This document shows, one piece after another, positions 23,401 to 38,400 of a DNA stretch of 54,048 nt. The DNA is from Saccoglossus kowalevskii. Lineage: Eukaryota; Hemichordata; Enteropneusta; Harrimaniidae. The notes below the pieces were generated by a model. It was not told where the DNA came from. It searched no databases and saw nothing but the letters and a program-made list of their open reading frames with translations. The DNA lies in contig NW_003135833.1 of the NCBI RefSeq assembly GCF_000003605.2, positions 295,480-349,527 on the forward strand. The letters are read 5' to 3'. Both the position numbers and the translations under genes were made by a program. The first letter of the stretch is position 1, and each line of letters starts with the position of its first letter.

Positions 23401-26400
23401 GTTTTCCTGTCAACTCAACTTCCATTAACTGAAAAAAGCACAACTTTTACAATGCCCTAATACTATGAGTTGTTCATCATCTGATGCAAAAGTTTTCTGT
23501 GTCAATTAATCAAATTTGTATACACATGCACAGCTACATAATTTTTACTGAAAATTAAAAAGGGACAAACAAATCATATAAATGATTATAACAAAGATTT
23601 CTAAGATGAGAGTAAGTGTGTAATATGTGATAAAAATTACAGGAAAATTGCGATATGATCAAAAAATTACATAACTTCAAGAAACATACATTTCTTTGAA
23701 ATCCAAATGCAAATTAGTGAGTCTGTTAAAGAACTGGTTGGTGTTCATCCCCAGACTATTTTTGGTAGTGTCTTTGCTTATTCACAAAACAGGAAATATT
23801 AAGTGCGTTTTAAGTTTTTTAATGTCGTTATAATCTTGTTCACTTATGTTCACTTCTTGTGAGATCTTCATCGCATATCACCTTACATATCTTACAAATC
23901 CTAGTTATTATGACATAATGTTTTTCAAAAAACAAGCATGTGTCATACTAGGACCTAACTGGGACCTAACCTAAAGGAATATACATGTATAGTAGACTAA
24001 TTAACATGATACAAAAATAATACATAATTCACAAGTTTCATATGAATGGTTCTAGTATGATAACACTTGGCTACAAAACAAAATGCAATGAACCAACAAA
24101 ATAGATTGCCATTATAAATCAAAAACGTGATAACGAACAATGTAGAGTTTGGGAAATTTGAATCTTCCAAAACTGCTTTCTACATTGTGCACCACGTAAG
24201 TGGCTCTAATTTTGACATGATGTAGCAGTGAGTATTTTGCACATAACAGGGAGTTAGTTGCACTGAATTTTAATGTTACATATCTGATATACACAGAAGA
24301 AATAGTTAGAAAACTTACTTGGCTTCATATCCAACAGATACACCAGCCAAACTGAGAGTATTGCAATGTAGCGGGAAGAACGCAGAATAACACAGGAATG
24401 ATATAAAAATACAAATCATTGACAAACGAGCTGTGCCTAATGTGTTCATATTGAATTTTCTTACAAGGAAACCACCAAACACTGTTCCACCTGCTGCACC
24501 TGGGATCAATGTACCTGAATAAATAAGAAATTGAATTATTATACATCTGGCGGCTAGAACAATAGAATTAATCACTGCAAAATTCAGATGTGCTCAAATG
24601 TGTTCAGAATGTCTGCTTTATTTGGTTTGTATGAGATGTTCTACTGTTCCCAGCAAAGTAGTTTTGGCTGAAGTGATTTGGCCAGAGTATAAGGGTGAAT
24701 AAACATTATAATCAAACATATTCCTTTGTTTATATCGGACACAGTATCAATGCAGTTTGAGACGGAAATAGAATCCTGTCACTGAATCATGTAGGCATTG
24801 AATACATGAAAATGTATGCCATGGATCTCAGAAAATGTCATATCTCACTAAATTACGACTGTAATCAGGAAAAATGTACAATAATAAGATGTGCTATTGG
24901 ATACATTGTATTGTGTAGTGCCTTTTTTGCAGATATTGTGGTATCCTTGTATAACCACTTGCTATTTTAATTAAAATTTGAGAATTGATAAATATATAAC
25001 AACAGAATCACTTACAATTTTTATTCATGGTCATGTATGTTAGAAATAGAGAGCAGCTTGTCATAGGCATGATACAAAGTAAAGTTTTGTAGTATAATGT
25101 AGGTTATAATTAGATTTTATGGATGAGATAAAGCCATTATAGCTGTTAAAAGCTGTTTTAGCAAATTTACTGTTACAGGTCAAGACAATGACACAGGCTT
25201 TAACTACATTTCTAAACTGTACAAGATTTTTAGTGTCCTATTTCACAGAAATCAATATGCCATATGATCAAAAACAGTTTTTTATTTTTACAACAATGGC
25301 TGACACATGTAGTATGGTAGTTTCCAACGTCATAACAAAGAAATATACCAGATTAACGCTTTTTTATTAATTCTTTTGAGCTAATTGTCACAAGTACACA
25401 ACAAATTTCTAATTCATAAGAAATAAGAAAGATTCAGAGATACTGCAGCAAAGTGTATCAGGGATTTTTTTTTAAACAAGGGAACAGGAGCGCAGCGCCC
25501 TCGTGCCATGGCCATGCGCCCCCTTACCCTGGGAAGCAGATCCTCTAGCATCCATAAAATTCTGGTTGACCAGGGATCACATGTGACCTGTCTGATAGTA
25601 ATTTTGGCCCCAAGGAAGTCTTAGAATGCTCCATTGTAACTTGGAATTATCAAAAACTCAACACCCTGGTAGCGGGAACCCTATCTCCCCCACTGGGTGG
25701 CGGCACTGAATTGCAGTGCTCTGTCTTGCAGTTCTTTTCCAGAAAAACCCCTGTGTATCCAGCTTGCAACAATTATTGTAATCATAAAGACAAATATTTA
25801 CTTGTACTTGTGTCCTGACAATGCACACAGTACATCACAGTACTGACGCATCAATATAACAATCAATATAATATTTCATTAATTCTGTTATTTTAAAATG
25901 TCATATCAAAATGATGGCCTAATAGAAACATATTTGCTGTTTTTACTTTTGAAAGTCAGTGTTGTGTCAATAAATAAATTTTAAAATAAATAGATTCAAC
26001 AATAATATCCAGGGAATATTGGAATATAACATAGAAAGTGCATCCATTTGAACCCTGTATTTTTTAACATATCACCCACTAAAAACCTCAAGAATAGTAA
26101 AAACACTGCATCAGCAGGGATTGTTTTGTTAGCAAGGCTAGGACAATCTGTGACATTGTCGTGGAGTGCAAAAGGAGCCTCAATATCGAATTCCTAGAAG
26201 ACTGTCTGCACCGAAACTGGGACATGGAGATAATGGCAAATGACTTACCTGTAAGCAAGCTTGCCGACGATGGTGATAATGAATACTGTGTTTCAATAAA
26301 CTTTGGCATAAAAGTGATAAACCCTGTGGCAATAGCAACTTCCATTGCTCCAGCCATTGTTATACAAATGTAAACTGGGTTGAGGAAAAGACTAAGAACA

Positions 26401-29400
26401 GCCCTGGGTAAATCTACAGGAAAATAATAACAAGGTAAAGGTAAAATATAAAACTTTAAAGCCATTTTTAATATTCAGAAAGGAAGGGGTGTGTACTTTA
26501 AACGATATAGCAACTACATGTTATATAGGCACTGAACATTTTTAGGTAAATTTTAAAATTTAAGTGCTAAATACATGTCGATTTTTAGCATAGTAATCAG
26601 TTAAAATAAACATTGACAATTGTGTACTGTACTACTCATTGCCACTGGATTATTATTATTTTAGACTGGTAATATAAGCTTAAAATTTAGGTTGGAGAAT
26701 TATAGTTATTTGTTTACAGAGGGATTACTGCAGTTGGGTGGATTCATCAGAACTAGAAAAAGTTATGTTGATGTTAGTTGTACATGATTATTGATGAGAA
26801 TCTCATAATCTTGCATTCACACGGTCACTGAATAATTCACATAATGACGCTGAACCCTAGATAGGCAATGTTTAGACTGGCCATATATTTCTGTCTTTTG
26901 TGTAACTTTTCAATTGGGCAATAATTAGTTGACATTTTAAAGTTTACTACCAAGGGCATGATTTCTGCTCTTGTCGAGCATTCAGACACCACAATCTTGG
27001 CACATACTGGGTTGGATAAAGCTCTTTATTGGAACGGAAATCATAATTTATTCAGCATGTGCTGACTCAGTCCCAACACACGGCATATGCCAAGACTTCT
27101 AATGTGCAAGCAGCTAGTGGATACATACATGTATGGTGTGTGAATTTGTTTTCGGAATATGTGAGATTGGCTTTTTTTCCCTAAAACAAGAAGCTTTAAA
27201 ACAGCATTGATTGATTCTTTGGTATGTTACTAATGTGAATTTTGTTGTTTTCTGATTTAGTCGATTCAAAATAAATAACAAGCAGTCATTCTTATCATAT
27301 AAATCGGTAACACGTGTATCGATAATAAGGGTACATTTACTCCCTCAGAATAAAGTCATTCCATGTCTACGTAAAGTCATATTTTAATGATCCAGAACAA
27401 TGAATGTAATTATTTGTTTATGTGCTCTTCTATCAAACATTAAGCTTTTAATAAAGTAAACTGTATCACAGGGTTGATATCAAACATATTGTGTTACAAG
27501 TACATATTTCCTTTTTTTGTGATCAATGTATGGCCGACAGACTGCCATTTTTTTTGTACAATGCTCTTTGGGATACAACGACTTGAACAAAACTGGCAGG
27601 TAATTAGAAATCATATCCATTTAATCTAAAACTTAAACAACAGATTTAAAAAATAAATTGTACAAATTTTTGCAAGAAAAACCATGGGCGTTCACTTACC
27701 ACTGAACTTTCCACTCGTAAATTTCATCTGAGTGTCACCACTTTCTTCATTGTTCGTGTTTATTGTTTGCTCTTCTTCAGTCTCAATTTTTTTAAGTTTT
27801 TTAGGAAATCCAAACAAAGGAATTGAGGTGGCAGCAATGGCAATGCCTATGAATACATAGCCAGCCCACCACGCACCAACCCAACGTGCATCAGAAGGAT
27901 CAACAGGGATGTCTTCTTGTTTTATAGAGCCAAAATCCACATACAAGGTAAGTGCAGCCGCTCCAAATACAAAGCCAAGAGCAGGACCAATAGCACCCAT
28001 GCAGTATAAAATACCTACAAGATACAAACATTGAAAACCTATCATTTACATTTACATGTACATGTACCAAGATTTACATGCAGATTTTATATAAATCACC
28101 TCAGAGATAATAAAATTCCAACTAGGAACCTATATTGATAAGATTCATTTATAAGTTGGTGCAAAGGAAATATGTTCATTCAAGTTTCTCCAGAATCTAT
28201 GTCAACATATTCCATTGAACACATACATGTACTTCTTGTACATTTCATGAAATACAGTGATGTCTGCAGTTGGAGAAACGAGTTTTTCCACCATCAGCAA
28301 ATTACAAATAAAGAGGACGAAAAAAAGGGACAATGTTTTAATTAACTTTAATACATGACTAAAAGTTGTGCATTTTATAAATATTATAAAAATTATAAAT
28401 TCAAAATGTTTGTAATTCCAAATGATAAATCCATCAATGGTGTTATGACATCATATAGTGAGTTTAATGGAATCCAATCAGCAAGTGTACATGTGGCTGT
28501 GTACGAATAGTGTTAATGGGTTCAAGAATTATATTTGGATGGAGGTCATAAGAACTCATTATGGATATAATCAATGTTAAGCACTTTGGCCAATAAAAAT
28601 GATATTTGTACATTGTGCATATTTGAAATTGAATGACAGCTGTCTGAATTTATAAATTGTTATAAATGTATGTTATTAAAGCGCGGTGGTCGTCGCGCAG
28701 CGCGTGTTCGAATTTCATGTAAATAAACAATGTATTTTACACACGTTGTATACGTTGCTATGAGTCCCATATCGAAGAGGACGCGGCACGACGACTGCCG
28801 CCCTTTAACTGAGGCAAATTTAAAGTTACCTTCTATCGGTTCAACATCATCATATACACTGTTCATACGAAATGAAAGCAGCTAAAAACTGAATATGTGA
28901 TAGTTCTCACATTCTTAGTAAATTAGATTACACAATGATGAAGCACGTTTATGAATAGAAAATAAAATTAAGTTACCACAGTCCTATTAGTAATTAAAAT
29001 GTTAGCTTTACAGGCAGTAGTTTCCAAGTACATTGTATATGTAATTAGAATGTCAAAACCTGTTGTTTTCATATGATAAAATAAATTGGTATGCTACAAC
29101 TAATATTATCACCAATATTATATTTTATGTGACAAAACAATTCAACACCATTAATTACAATTATGTTAAAATGCCTGTATTCAAGTGTTTCATAGGATAG
29201 TGTGAGATATTATTGATATCTTGTAGATATTCTGGATACATGTAAGAACGTAGAGTTTGCCATTCCAAAAAAGGCATGTTACCACTAAGGCAAATGTTAA
29301 AATTTTAATCTTTTATATGGGGAAAACTACATCATTAATAATAATTATTAATCTATGTAAACATAGATGCGTTACGGCTATTTCACGCCATATTCGAACG

Positions 29401-32400
29401 TTTCCCTTTGTTTACATTGGATGTAGAAGCATACTAGGGAAATAGAATCAGGTTACTGAATATAAACGTTCGCACAGCACAACATGTTTTTGGTTGCCAT
29501 TTTGGGGTATAATCTCTCATTAAATTATTACTATAAGCAGGAAAAAGATGTATAATAATAAGATTATCAAGAGAATATTTATGACTAAATATGCACTCAG
29601 GCAGAAATGGGTCACATTGACCTCCGCCACGTGTCTGTTGATACAATCGCCTTCCGCCTTCATGCATACTTCGCGATATTCTTGTGATAATCACATATTA
29701 TTGTTATTGATATATATACTTCATTATTAGAACATTTCGTGGATGCAAACCATAATATATATTATTAAACATCTGTCACTGTAACGCGACAAGTTACAGT
29801 GTGCCATAATTTTGTGGTATTTTACAGGGTATTTTCATCCTAACATATTAGGAAATGCGAATTCCAAATATGGAATAATAAAAACAAACATGGCTGCCAC
29901 CAGAGTGCACATACACTTGTAAGAGAAAATATGGGAATTGAACTATTTGAACTTGTATATATTACACAACATTTGAAATGATGTACTGTTCCTGAAAATT
30001 TTCTATGACCACAAGAAATTGAAAATACTGTTATTCAGTCTCAAAAACACCTACTGTAAAATACTTTATTTTAGCTGGAATTAATTTTCGCTTAAAAGAC
30101 TTTTTGGGTGTTTTGTATAGAATTTATTTTTACTGATTTCTGACCAGTTGAATGTAAAATATAAGAAAAAGGTATATTCACTCGATTTTATTTTCATTGA
30201 AAAGCCTCAACTAAAAAGCACTCAGAGAAATATGTGTGATTTAATTTAAACAAATATTTTTCTTGTTTTTCTGGATTCACAGTCTACTAGACAGAATAAT
30301 TACTACAAACATTCAGACTTTTTTACCATACACATGGAGAATATAGTGAACTATACACAGCTATCTAGAGGAGATTGTACTGTGCATCAAATCATCCTAT
30401 AATCATCATCAGTAAAAAAGAGTGATTATATTGCCTGAATCACGTGTACATGCTGCTGACACCAACCTACATGTAGCAGAAAATATATTTCTCACATGTA
30501 TATTTCCAGTCTGAAAAAGTGAAACCACTGACAGTTAAAAGTGATATTATATATATATTAGTATTATACATCTGTCACTGTAACCCCATAAGTTACAGCG
30601 TGCCATTATTTTGTGGTATTGCACTTGGTATTTCAATCCTAATTCATTAGATTTTTTTCAAAAAATTCAACTACAAATAAAATAATAAGCTATCACAATT
30701 AAAATAAATTTGGCAAAATGTGCTTTTCAATCTGTCCTGTATCCTGTAACACTGTGTAGAAATGCATGTCATGTATGCAATGAAAACTAAAAACATTACA
30801 TTTCTTGTACACTTGATCATTAAAATATGACCACACACAGACCTGTTATTTGAGTTTATACATTATTACCAAGTAATACTATTATTGTATAAACTGTGCC
30901 AACTTACATGTACATGTAACTATCTGGGGGAAATGTCATTAAAAATCTATAATATATTTTATATAAACATTGATGAAACCAACTAAGACTAGAGGCATCT
31001 AGGCATTGGAGTTTGTCGTCTCAATAAATTTTCATCTCTGAAAAACATAATCCTAGTAATTAAATAAAACCAACTGGGACGTTCTGGGAGACACTTCATT
31101 ACACTGTACAGTACAGTATCACCAACTGAGGTGATATACATAACTTTAATAATCAGGGGAATACTGTTATGGGAGGTATTAAACTGAAGGTAACAAGTAT
31201 ATATTGCGAGCACAACTGGAAGTTTTTAATCAACAATTCAGCACCATACTACATGTAGAAAATAGTAGAAGCTACATGTACATGTTGCACTGCTGTTAGG
31301 CTAGTGCACTTTAAATACAAGACAAACTTAGCGTGACATATACTAGTATACAAATTAACTTTTTCACCACCAGATTTTTCTGCATTTTGTTTCTTATATT
31401 CTTGAATATTTCTAGGAATGTACCTTAATTTTGAAGCCAACAGACAAAATTTGTGTAAATTTTTAGTTTCTATTCAAACAAGCAGCCTGTCGGCTGAGAT
31501 AGCTCCGCTGTTAGCAATGCACATGGCAATTAAAGAACAGAAGATATCATTAGAAAATGAACAAATCTGAGAGAGGTCCACATGTAGTACCTATATGTAT
31601 AATATATCAAAGCAATTGGACTTGCGGTTTTCAACAAGAAGTCGAAAATATCACTTTTTACCAAAAATTACAAAAATATTCATCAAAATTAGAAAATTAA
31701 AGATATCATCATGAAATGAACAAATCTGAGAGAGGTCCACATGTAGTTAGTACCTATATATGTAATATCAAAGCAATTGGACTTGAGGTTTTTAACAAGT
31801 CGAAAATATCACTTTTTACCAAAAATGACAAAAATATTCACCAAAATTAGAAAATTAAAGATATCATTACAAAATGAACAAATCTGAGAGAGGTCCACAT
31901 GTAGTACCTATATATGTAATATCAAAGCAATTGGACTTGCAGTTTTTAACAAGAAGTTGAAAATATCACTTTTTACCAAAAATGACAAAAATATCCACCA
32001 AAATTAGAGAATTGAAGATATCATTACGAAATGAACAAATCTGAGAGAGGTCCACATGTAGTACCTATATATATAATATCAAAGCAATTGGACTTGCGGT
32101 TTTTAACAAGAAGTTGAAAATATCATTTTTTACCAAAAATTACAAAAATATTCACCAAAATTAGAGAATTGAAGATATCATCATGAAATGAACAAATCTG
32201 AGAGAGGCCCTACCCAAGGTACATATACACCAAGTATCAAAGCATTCAGCTTGTAGTTTTCAAGAAGAAGTCGAAAAAGTAAAACATTGACACGGACGAC
32301 GACGACGGACAATCACTCACAAGCCGGTAGGCTGGTTGGCGATCCGCTCCGCTTAAAAACAAGCAATATGTTTTTGGCTGTTTCCATGGTGTGACATAAA

Positions 32401-35400
32401 CGTGAAGCTAATGTCGGTTTATAACTAATACGAAGTTCGCAAACCCCATTCAGTCTTTAGAAGTCACTTAGTTTACTACTAGGACCACAGTTACTCCTGT
32501 GCTAGGACGTATTCTGCTGTTACATTTATTATTTCCAACCGTTTTGCGATAGCATTTTCTAGAATGAAGCGTTTTCTGTAAATACTAGAAGCGAAATAAT
32601 GAAATAACGAAATGGTAAATATTTACCCAAAGTACAGTGTGTTGATCTTCATAATAATATACGTCATAATGCAAAACACTAGTCACGGATCGTATATTTA
32701 AATATACGACTCCACAGTCCAGAATTTCAGACGGATATTAAGCAACCTAAGAGCATATCAGAAGCATTTACTCTAAAATATAAAAAAGAACTGCAGTCAA
32801 AAGTCAAGAATGCCAGCAAATGAAGGACTCTGTCCCACAATCCTTTGTGCGCGTTATTACGGACACGCGCAAAAAACTGTACCACGCTTGTCAAATCTGG
32901 GTCAAATATACAGTACGCTACTATCTTGCCAGATTGTTTAGTAGTGGAGTGTTTGGTGACCATTGAATTAGCCTGTGATTCATATTTTATGTGTATTAAT
33001 TTATTCATCAATTTTCGTGATTGACAGTACTGCCTAAATTTTAGTAAAAAATACGCAACTGGTGAAACAGAAGAGCATCGCCAGGCGATGGACGCGGGGC
33101 TCTTTGGCAACGACCGCATAGAGGTCAAAATACGCGTTCTGTTTTTACTCGTTAAATTTGGCTCTTCCGTTTCGCCCCCTCCGGAATGTTCTACTGTTGC
33201 AATGGCAGTGGTGGGCCAGGATTTTTTTCCAATAGTTACGGCACGACCTACCTGTGAAGTATGAACAAACCCAGCTGAGCCGAAAAAATCACAGATGAGT
33301 TAAAAGCGGTTGCTGGTGAAAAGTTACCCCAACTTTGGGTCAAATTTCTCGGTAATGAAAACAGATATCAAAAATTCAAATAGTAACTTTGTGCCCACAC
33401 TCAAGCTGAGTAGAATGAGCTATGTCTGAAGTGTTTTATCCCAAATTTGTAGGAGGAGATACATTTGGCGCAAAGCTATCCAAAAATCAGTTTTTTGGCT
33501 GTTGCTATGGCAACAGTGGGGCAAAATTTTTTTCCAGATTTCTCCCAATAACTAGGGTGAAGGTGTGACCTACCTGCCAAGTTTGAAAGAAATCGGCCAA
33601 GCCAAAAAAAATAACAGAAGAAATCATAAGTGAAAACACTGGAAATTTACACACACAGACACACACACAAAACGACAAAAGTGATTATAAGGGCAATCCT
33701 AGCGGAGCGGATCGCCAACATAATAAGCTCGGCTTGACAAAGTCGACAGCCGAGCTAAAAATTGAAGGAAAGTGCCGACTATAAACAGGACTATTTTGTG
33801 AATTTGATATGGAAAGAGGGAGCTGGTAGTGAAAAGGTTAATGAATGTAATATGAAAGCCACTTAAAAAATATAATTTTAATTTTGCAATTCCTCAACCT
33901 CCAAAAAACAATTTGTTGATCAAGGATCAATTTGCGGAAAGATTATGGCAAATCAATCTGTACATTATAATGGTGTTGATGGTGACAAATGAATAGACTA
34001 ACCCAGCAAAGAAAATTTCTGTTTGACTCACAACACTGAGTTGCCATCACTACACATATACCATACAATGGGTAATACATAATGGGTATATGCATGATAA
34101 CTGCTTAGTTATTTCATTAATATAATGCATTGTTATTTGACAGCCAAAGTACCACTGGGATTGACACTTTTGTTTAATATTTAATTAATATCGATTCTGA
34201 TACAAACGACACAAGAAACATGGATCGACCACACTAATTAAATTTAATTAAATTGTGTACATGTATAAATATGTAATTATTTGTTTTTTGGTGATATATA
34301 AAATGTAGTAATTATGAAATATATGAATGATAGAAAAATTAGTAATAAGGATTAAATTTTGTGTGCTTTTACAACATTTTAGAAATCATATTATAACCAA
34401 TGAGCAAACTACTATAATCTTGCCAGAGATAAATTGTGCTGGGAAAATCCTTACATTCGAGAATATATTTGTGAAAATGCATCTAACAAATACCCATAAA
34501 CCAGTAGATCATGATTTTATATCTTGCAATTTTTATTTTTTTTTCTATTTCAGGTTTCTTTCTACAATTATATCAATAATTGTATCAAGATGGCGGGTCA
34601 TATGAGTTTCAGACTTTAAGCCAGCTATCTGTCTACCTGTCTTTTTTGATAGGCCATCCACATTTTAGACAGGTACACAAATTCATCAGACAGGCACAAT
34701 TTCTACAAACCTCTTCAATTTTGATAAAAAATTACCAGTAGATTACAAAATAATCAACAAAATATTGATTGTACGTCTCTGGTTACAGACTAGGTACTTT
34801 CTACCTATAACCCTGGTAGGCATGAATGTAATTTTCTTTATTTTGAAAACAACTTTTCACAAGGGATGGCATACCTGTATATCAAGCTGATTTATTTAAT
34901 ATGCTACCAGAATAAGCAATCTTTAGGTCTGTGAGTGGAGTTTTTTTTTAAATATATGTGTGCAGTCAGTTATGACAACTTTTCTAAAATACTAGTGTAG
35001 TTGAATTGGTTTAATTTTCTGTACTTTCAAAATCTGTGATGATGCTGTGTACTACTTTAAGAGGATTAATTATTCCCTGGGTTTTAATTTTGCTTATTTT
35101 CCTGACTGGAAAACTAAAACCCAGTGAATATGTATATATGTAAAATGATAAAACCGTGAATTTTAAACCCACTGAATATGCCTGAAATGGTAAATCAGCG
35201 AAATTTAAACCCAGTGAAATTTAGTCATTTTACAGTATTGAATTTGACTAGACAAAACGCTCTTTTTAATTTTGTATAATTCTGGGTATCGGTACTCGAG
35301 TCATTAGTTCAACATGTTAAAACACTGTCACCTATGGAGGGTTTAATTCAAGTATGAGCCCTATATATTTCATTGATATTTTTATTTTTAATTTGCGTTT

Positions 35401-38400
35401 CACATAACGATTCTAATTTATCATTTCAATATTTTCGCTTTAAACACCAGATTTGCATTTCACATAAAAAATTAAATTATTATAATTTCATTAATACTTT
35501 CACTTTAAATACCTGATTCGTGTTTCAGATTAAAATTTGAATTTATCTCCTGTTCTAGATTTTTATTAGCCATCTGTGACTGTGGTGGAATGGCAGGAAT
35601 GCACTCGAATTTTAAAATGTTACAAGCAAAACATAATTGCAACAACGAAAATGCCAAGAGATGTCTGCAATAATCAGAGGCTATGCTCGTCATTTTTTTT
35701 CTCAAAATCTCAAGATGAATTACACAGATAATTTTTGAAAAGGTATTAGAATTCTATTTTGTTCTACCTTATACAGTGGTTGAAATGCCTGTCTGCATGC
35801 CCAAGATGGATTATTTTGCAGTCAGACTAGTACAAATGTAAAAATTTTAATTTACATGCCCTGTGGTCTGGTAAAAAATGTTCAATTTTCTTTTTCAATA
35901 ACAATTTTGAAAATGAAATTTTACTAAATAATATTAATTATTGGATAAAGGTGAATGCCATACTCATTAAATACAAATTAAAATCATGAAACAAAGAAAA
36001 AGTTAAAATAGAAAAAATTTAAGTTATTCCTTGTGTGTTTCTTCAGAATGATGACTTGTGGTGATTGCATTGGAATGGAAACGGAAGTATTTTAAAATAA
36101 TGTTTAATTCCGGGCTGTTAACTTTCAGTAAGAGCTGATAAAATTTGAAAGTTACCTACAATTTTGAGAAATTTCAAACAATATGTTGTCTAGCACATTA
36201 AACACATGAAGAATTAAATCAAAAATTGTAAGTATTGTCAAGATGCGAACTGCTCAAAAGATCAAAATTGAAATACTATTTGGTTGTTAAGCAGGAAAAC
36301 CACTCTGAAAAAGTGATTATCCCACATAAAAATAAAGTTGTCCAATTACGCTTCTCTGTTTCATCTTGAATATCAAAAGCTACCATTTCTTCATTTCACA
36401 TAATAAAATTGAATAAAATTTGGTGGACACAAAATACATTTTCCCATATGTACCTCTCAAATCAAAACTGGCTGGAAATAAGGTGCAATCAAATGATCAT
36501 GTTTTGTCATAGTGGCAACGACAAACAGTCTACTGGTAATTGTATTTTCATCACGTTGATTGACGCATCACATTGTGCATACATGTATTTACGGTGTACC
36601 CAATATACTGTACTATGCATCCATTATGCATATGTATTGAGATGCCTTATCTTTGACTTCTGGGAAAGTGAACTATTAAAGTGGATATGGTTTTTCAGTA
36701 TTTTTTCAGAAAAAATGTAGGTGCATTGACAATACTAAACGTTGTAATATTGTGATTTCTCCATTTATATTTATAGGTAATCAGTTTTTATGTTTGGCTG
36801 CCCCACGACAACAGTAGTTGTCCAGGGCAACTAGACTACTGTACCAATATTTTAAGCCCTGTAAAATTTACACAAGTCAATAAAATCTCAAGTGGTGCAG
36901 TGGACATTTCTTTAGTCTTTAACATAGTGTGCCAGAATTTTATTTTATTACACAAGGTACATTTTGAAGATGGTGGACGTCTTCAAGCATATAAAGCAAC
37001 AATTTTAGCTTTGGATTAATTATAATCCAAATTGATTATCAAGAGGCAGTATTAAATAAAAGCAATAATTGAAATAATAGTTTAAATAAATGTTTTTAAT
37101 CCCCATTGCATTTTTATTAGCAGAAAAGTTATCAGTGAGACAGGTAATACAATGCAATTCTTTTCTGAATATCATTTTTTGTGTAAATACAATAAAGTTC
37201 ATTTTGAAGTAGTATTTAAGTAAGTCATACTGACCCTTTAAAAAAGGACAATATTGACTTAGAACAGAAATAAATTAATGCACACTAACACAAATTGATT
37301 TTATGAAAATCAATAAAAATACTGTGAGAACTGTCATCAATTGACATGTTTTATTTTAGAAACAGGGAATTGCCACTAGGCATAAATTTTTGAATATTTT
37401 ATCAATAATTCCTGCTATATATAATAATATTGGGTTATTGTAAGGATGTTTCAACTATATTCTAGAAGATAATACAGTGGAAGTATCGACCAGTGAAGAT
37501 CAATAGGACCTCATACTGTTTGAGTGCATGCATACTTTGCAGTATCTTTATAATAAATTTATTATTATACATCTTCCCTATCCAATCCCTTAGTTTGGCA
37601 TTCCCAGAACAGAGCAAAAATCACTCACCAGCTGGGAAATACTATATAGTCAATCGATATATGACGCAGATACATGTGGCCTGTGCAATAACATGAAATT
37701 CTGGTACACAGTAACTTGTAGCAATTCGATGGCCGATGTATTATCATGAATAATGTCTATATTGTATTGCTGTTAATATTCTATTTGATGTGGTTTCTTG
37801 TGTAAAATTAATATGGATAAAATATTTTCAGTGCAATCCTATGTGTACAATATTATGTGGTTAGTTTGTAAAATGCAACAAAATGGTTTGAATTAACTTT
37901 AAAGTGCCACATTGGTTGTCAAATTCCAAGTAAACAAATAGTGTACTGTAAAATACTTTATTTTTGCTTAGAATTAATTTTCGCTATTTTGGCTGAAAGG
38001 ATGTCATTGAAAATGACACAGTCCCCGTTAAATTTTGGAAAGTTCTCTTTGTGCTCGTCATATTAAAGCAGAGGGGTTGTCGCGAGCCTGTCTTTGAAAC
38101 TTGAGTTCCAAGTGGCGTATACAACAGATTGTTTATTTACATCAAAACATGTATTTCGTGTAGTAGTAATATGGCCAAAAATAAAAACAGCCGTTATTCT
38201 TCCATCTTTGATCTGATTATGAACACACTGATATGTATGATGTATGTGCCAATACGAATGAAAATGATACATAAATTGTGTGGAAATATGGTAGTAAGGC
38301 CAAAAAGTCAGATGGCTGTCAATTGGCCATCCTTGACCAGATTTTGAAACAAATTGTCATGGGCATGCATATGTGCCAAATTTGAATGAAAACTGACAGA

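Larger units (their letters stand above)
24515..26248 (-). other. SLCO intron 3 (1734 bp)
   Basis: A phase-1 intron. It contains a dispersed repeat copy (24533-24900) and a 228-bp SINE-like repeat (25525-25752). The remainder is unremarkable AT-rich DNA. Confidence 0.85.

Noticed and set aside
32727-33128. 133-codon minus-strand frame in intron 1
   Set aside because: No domain or splice context was recognised and it lies inside a composite repeat element. A host or transposase gene cannot be supported.
33650-33672. CA-type microsatellite as a functional element
   Set aside because: Short simple sequence within the composite repeat, with no further signal.
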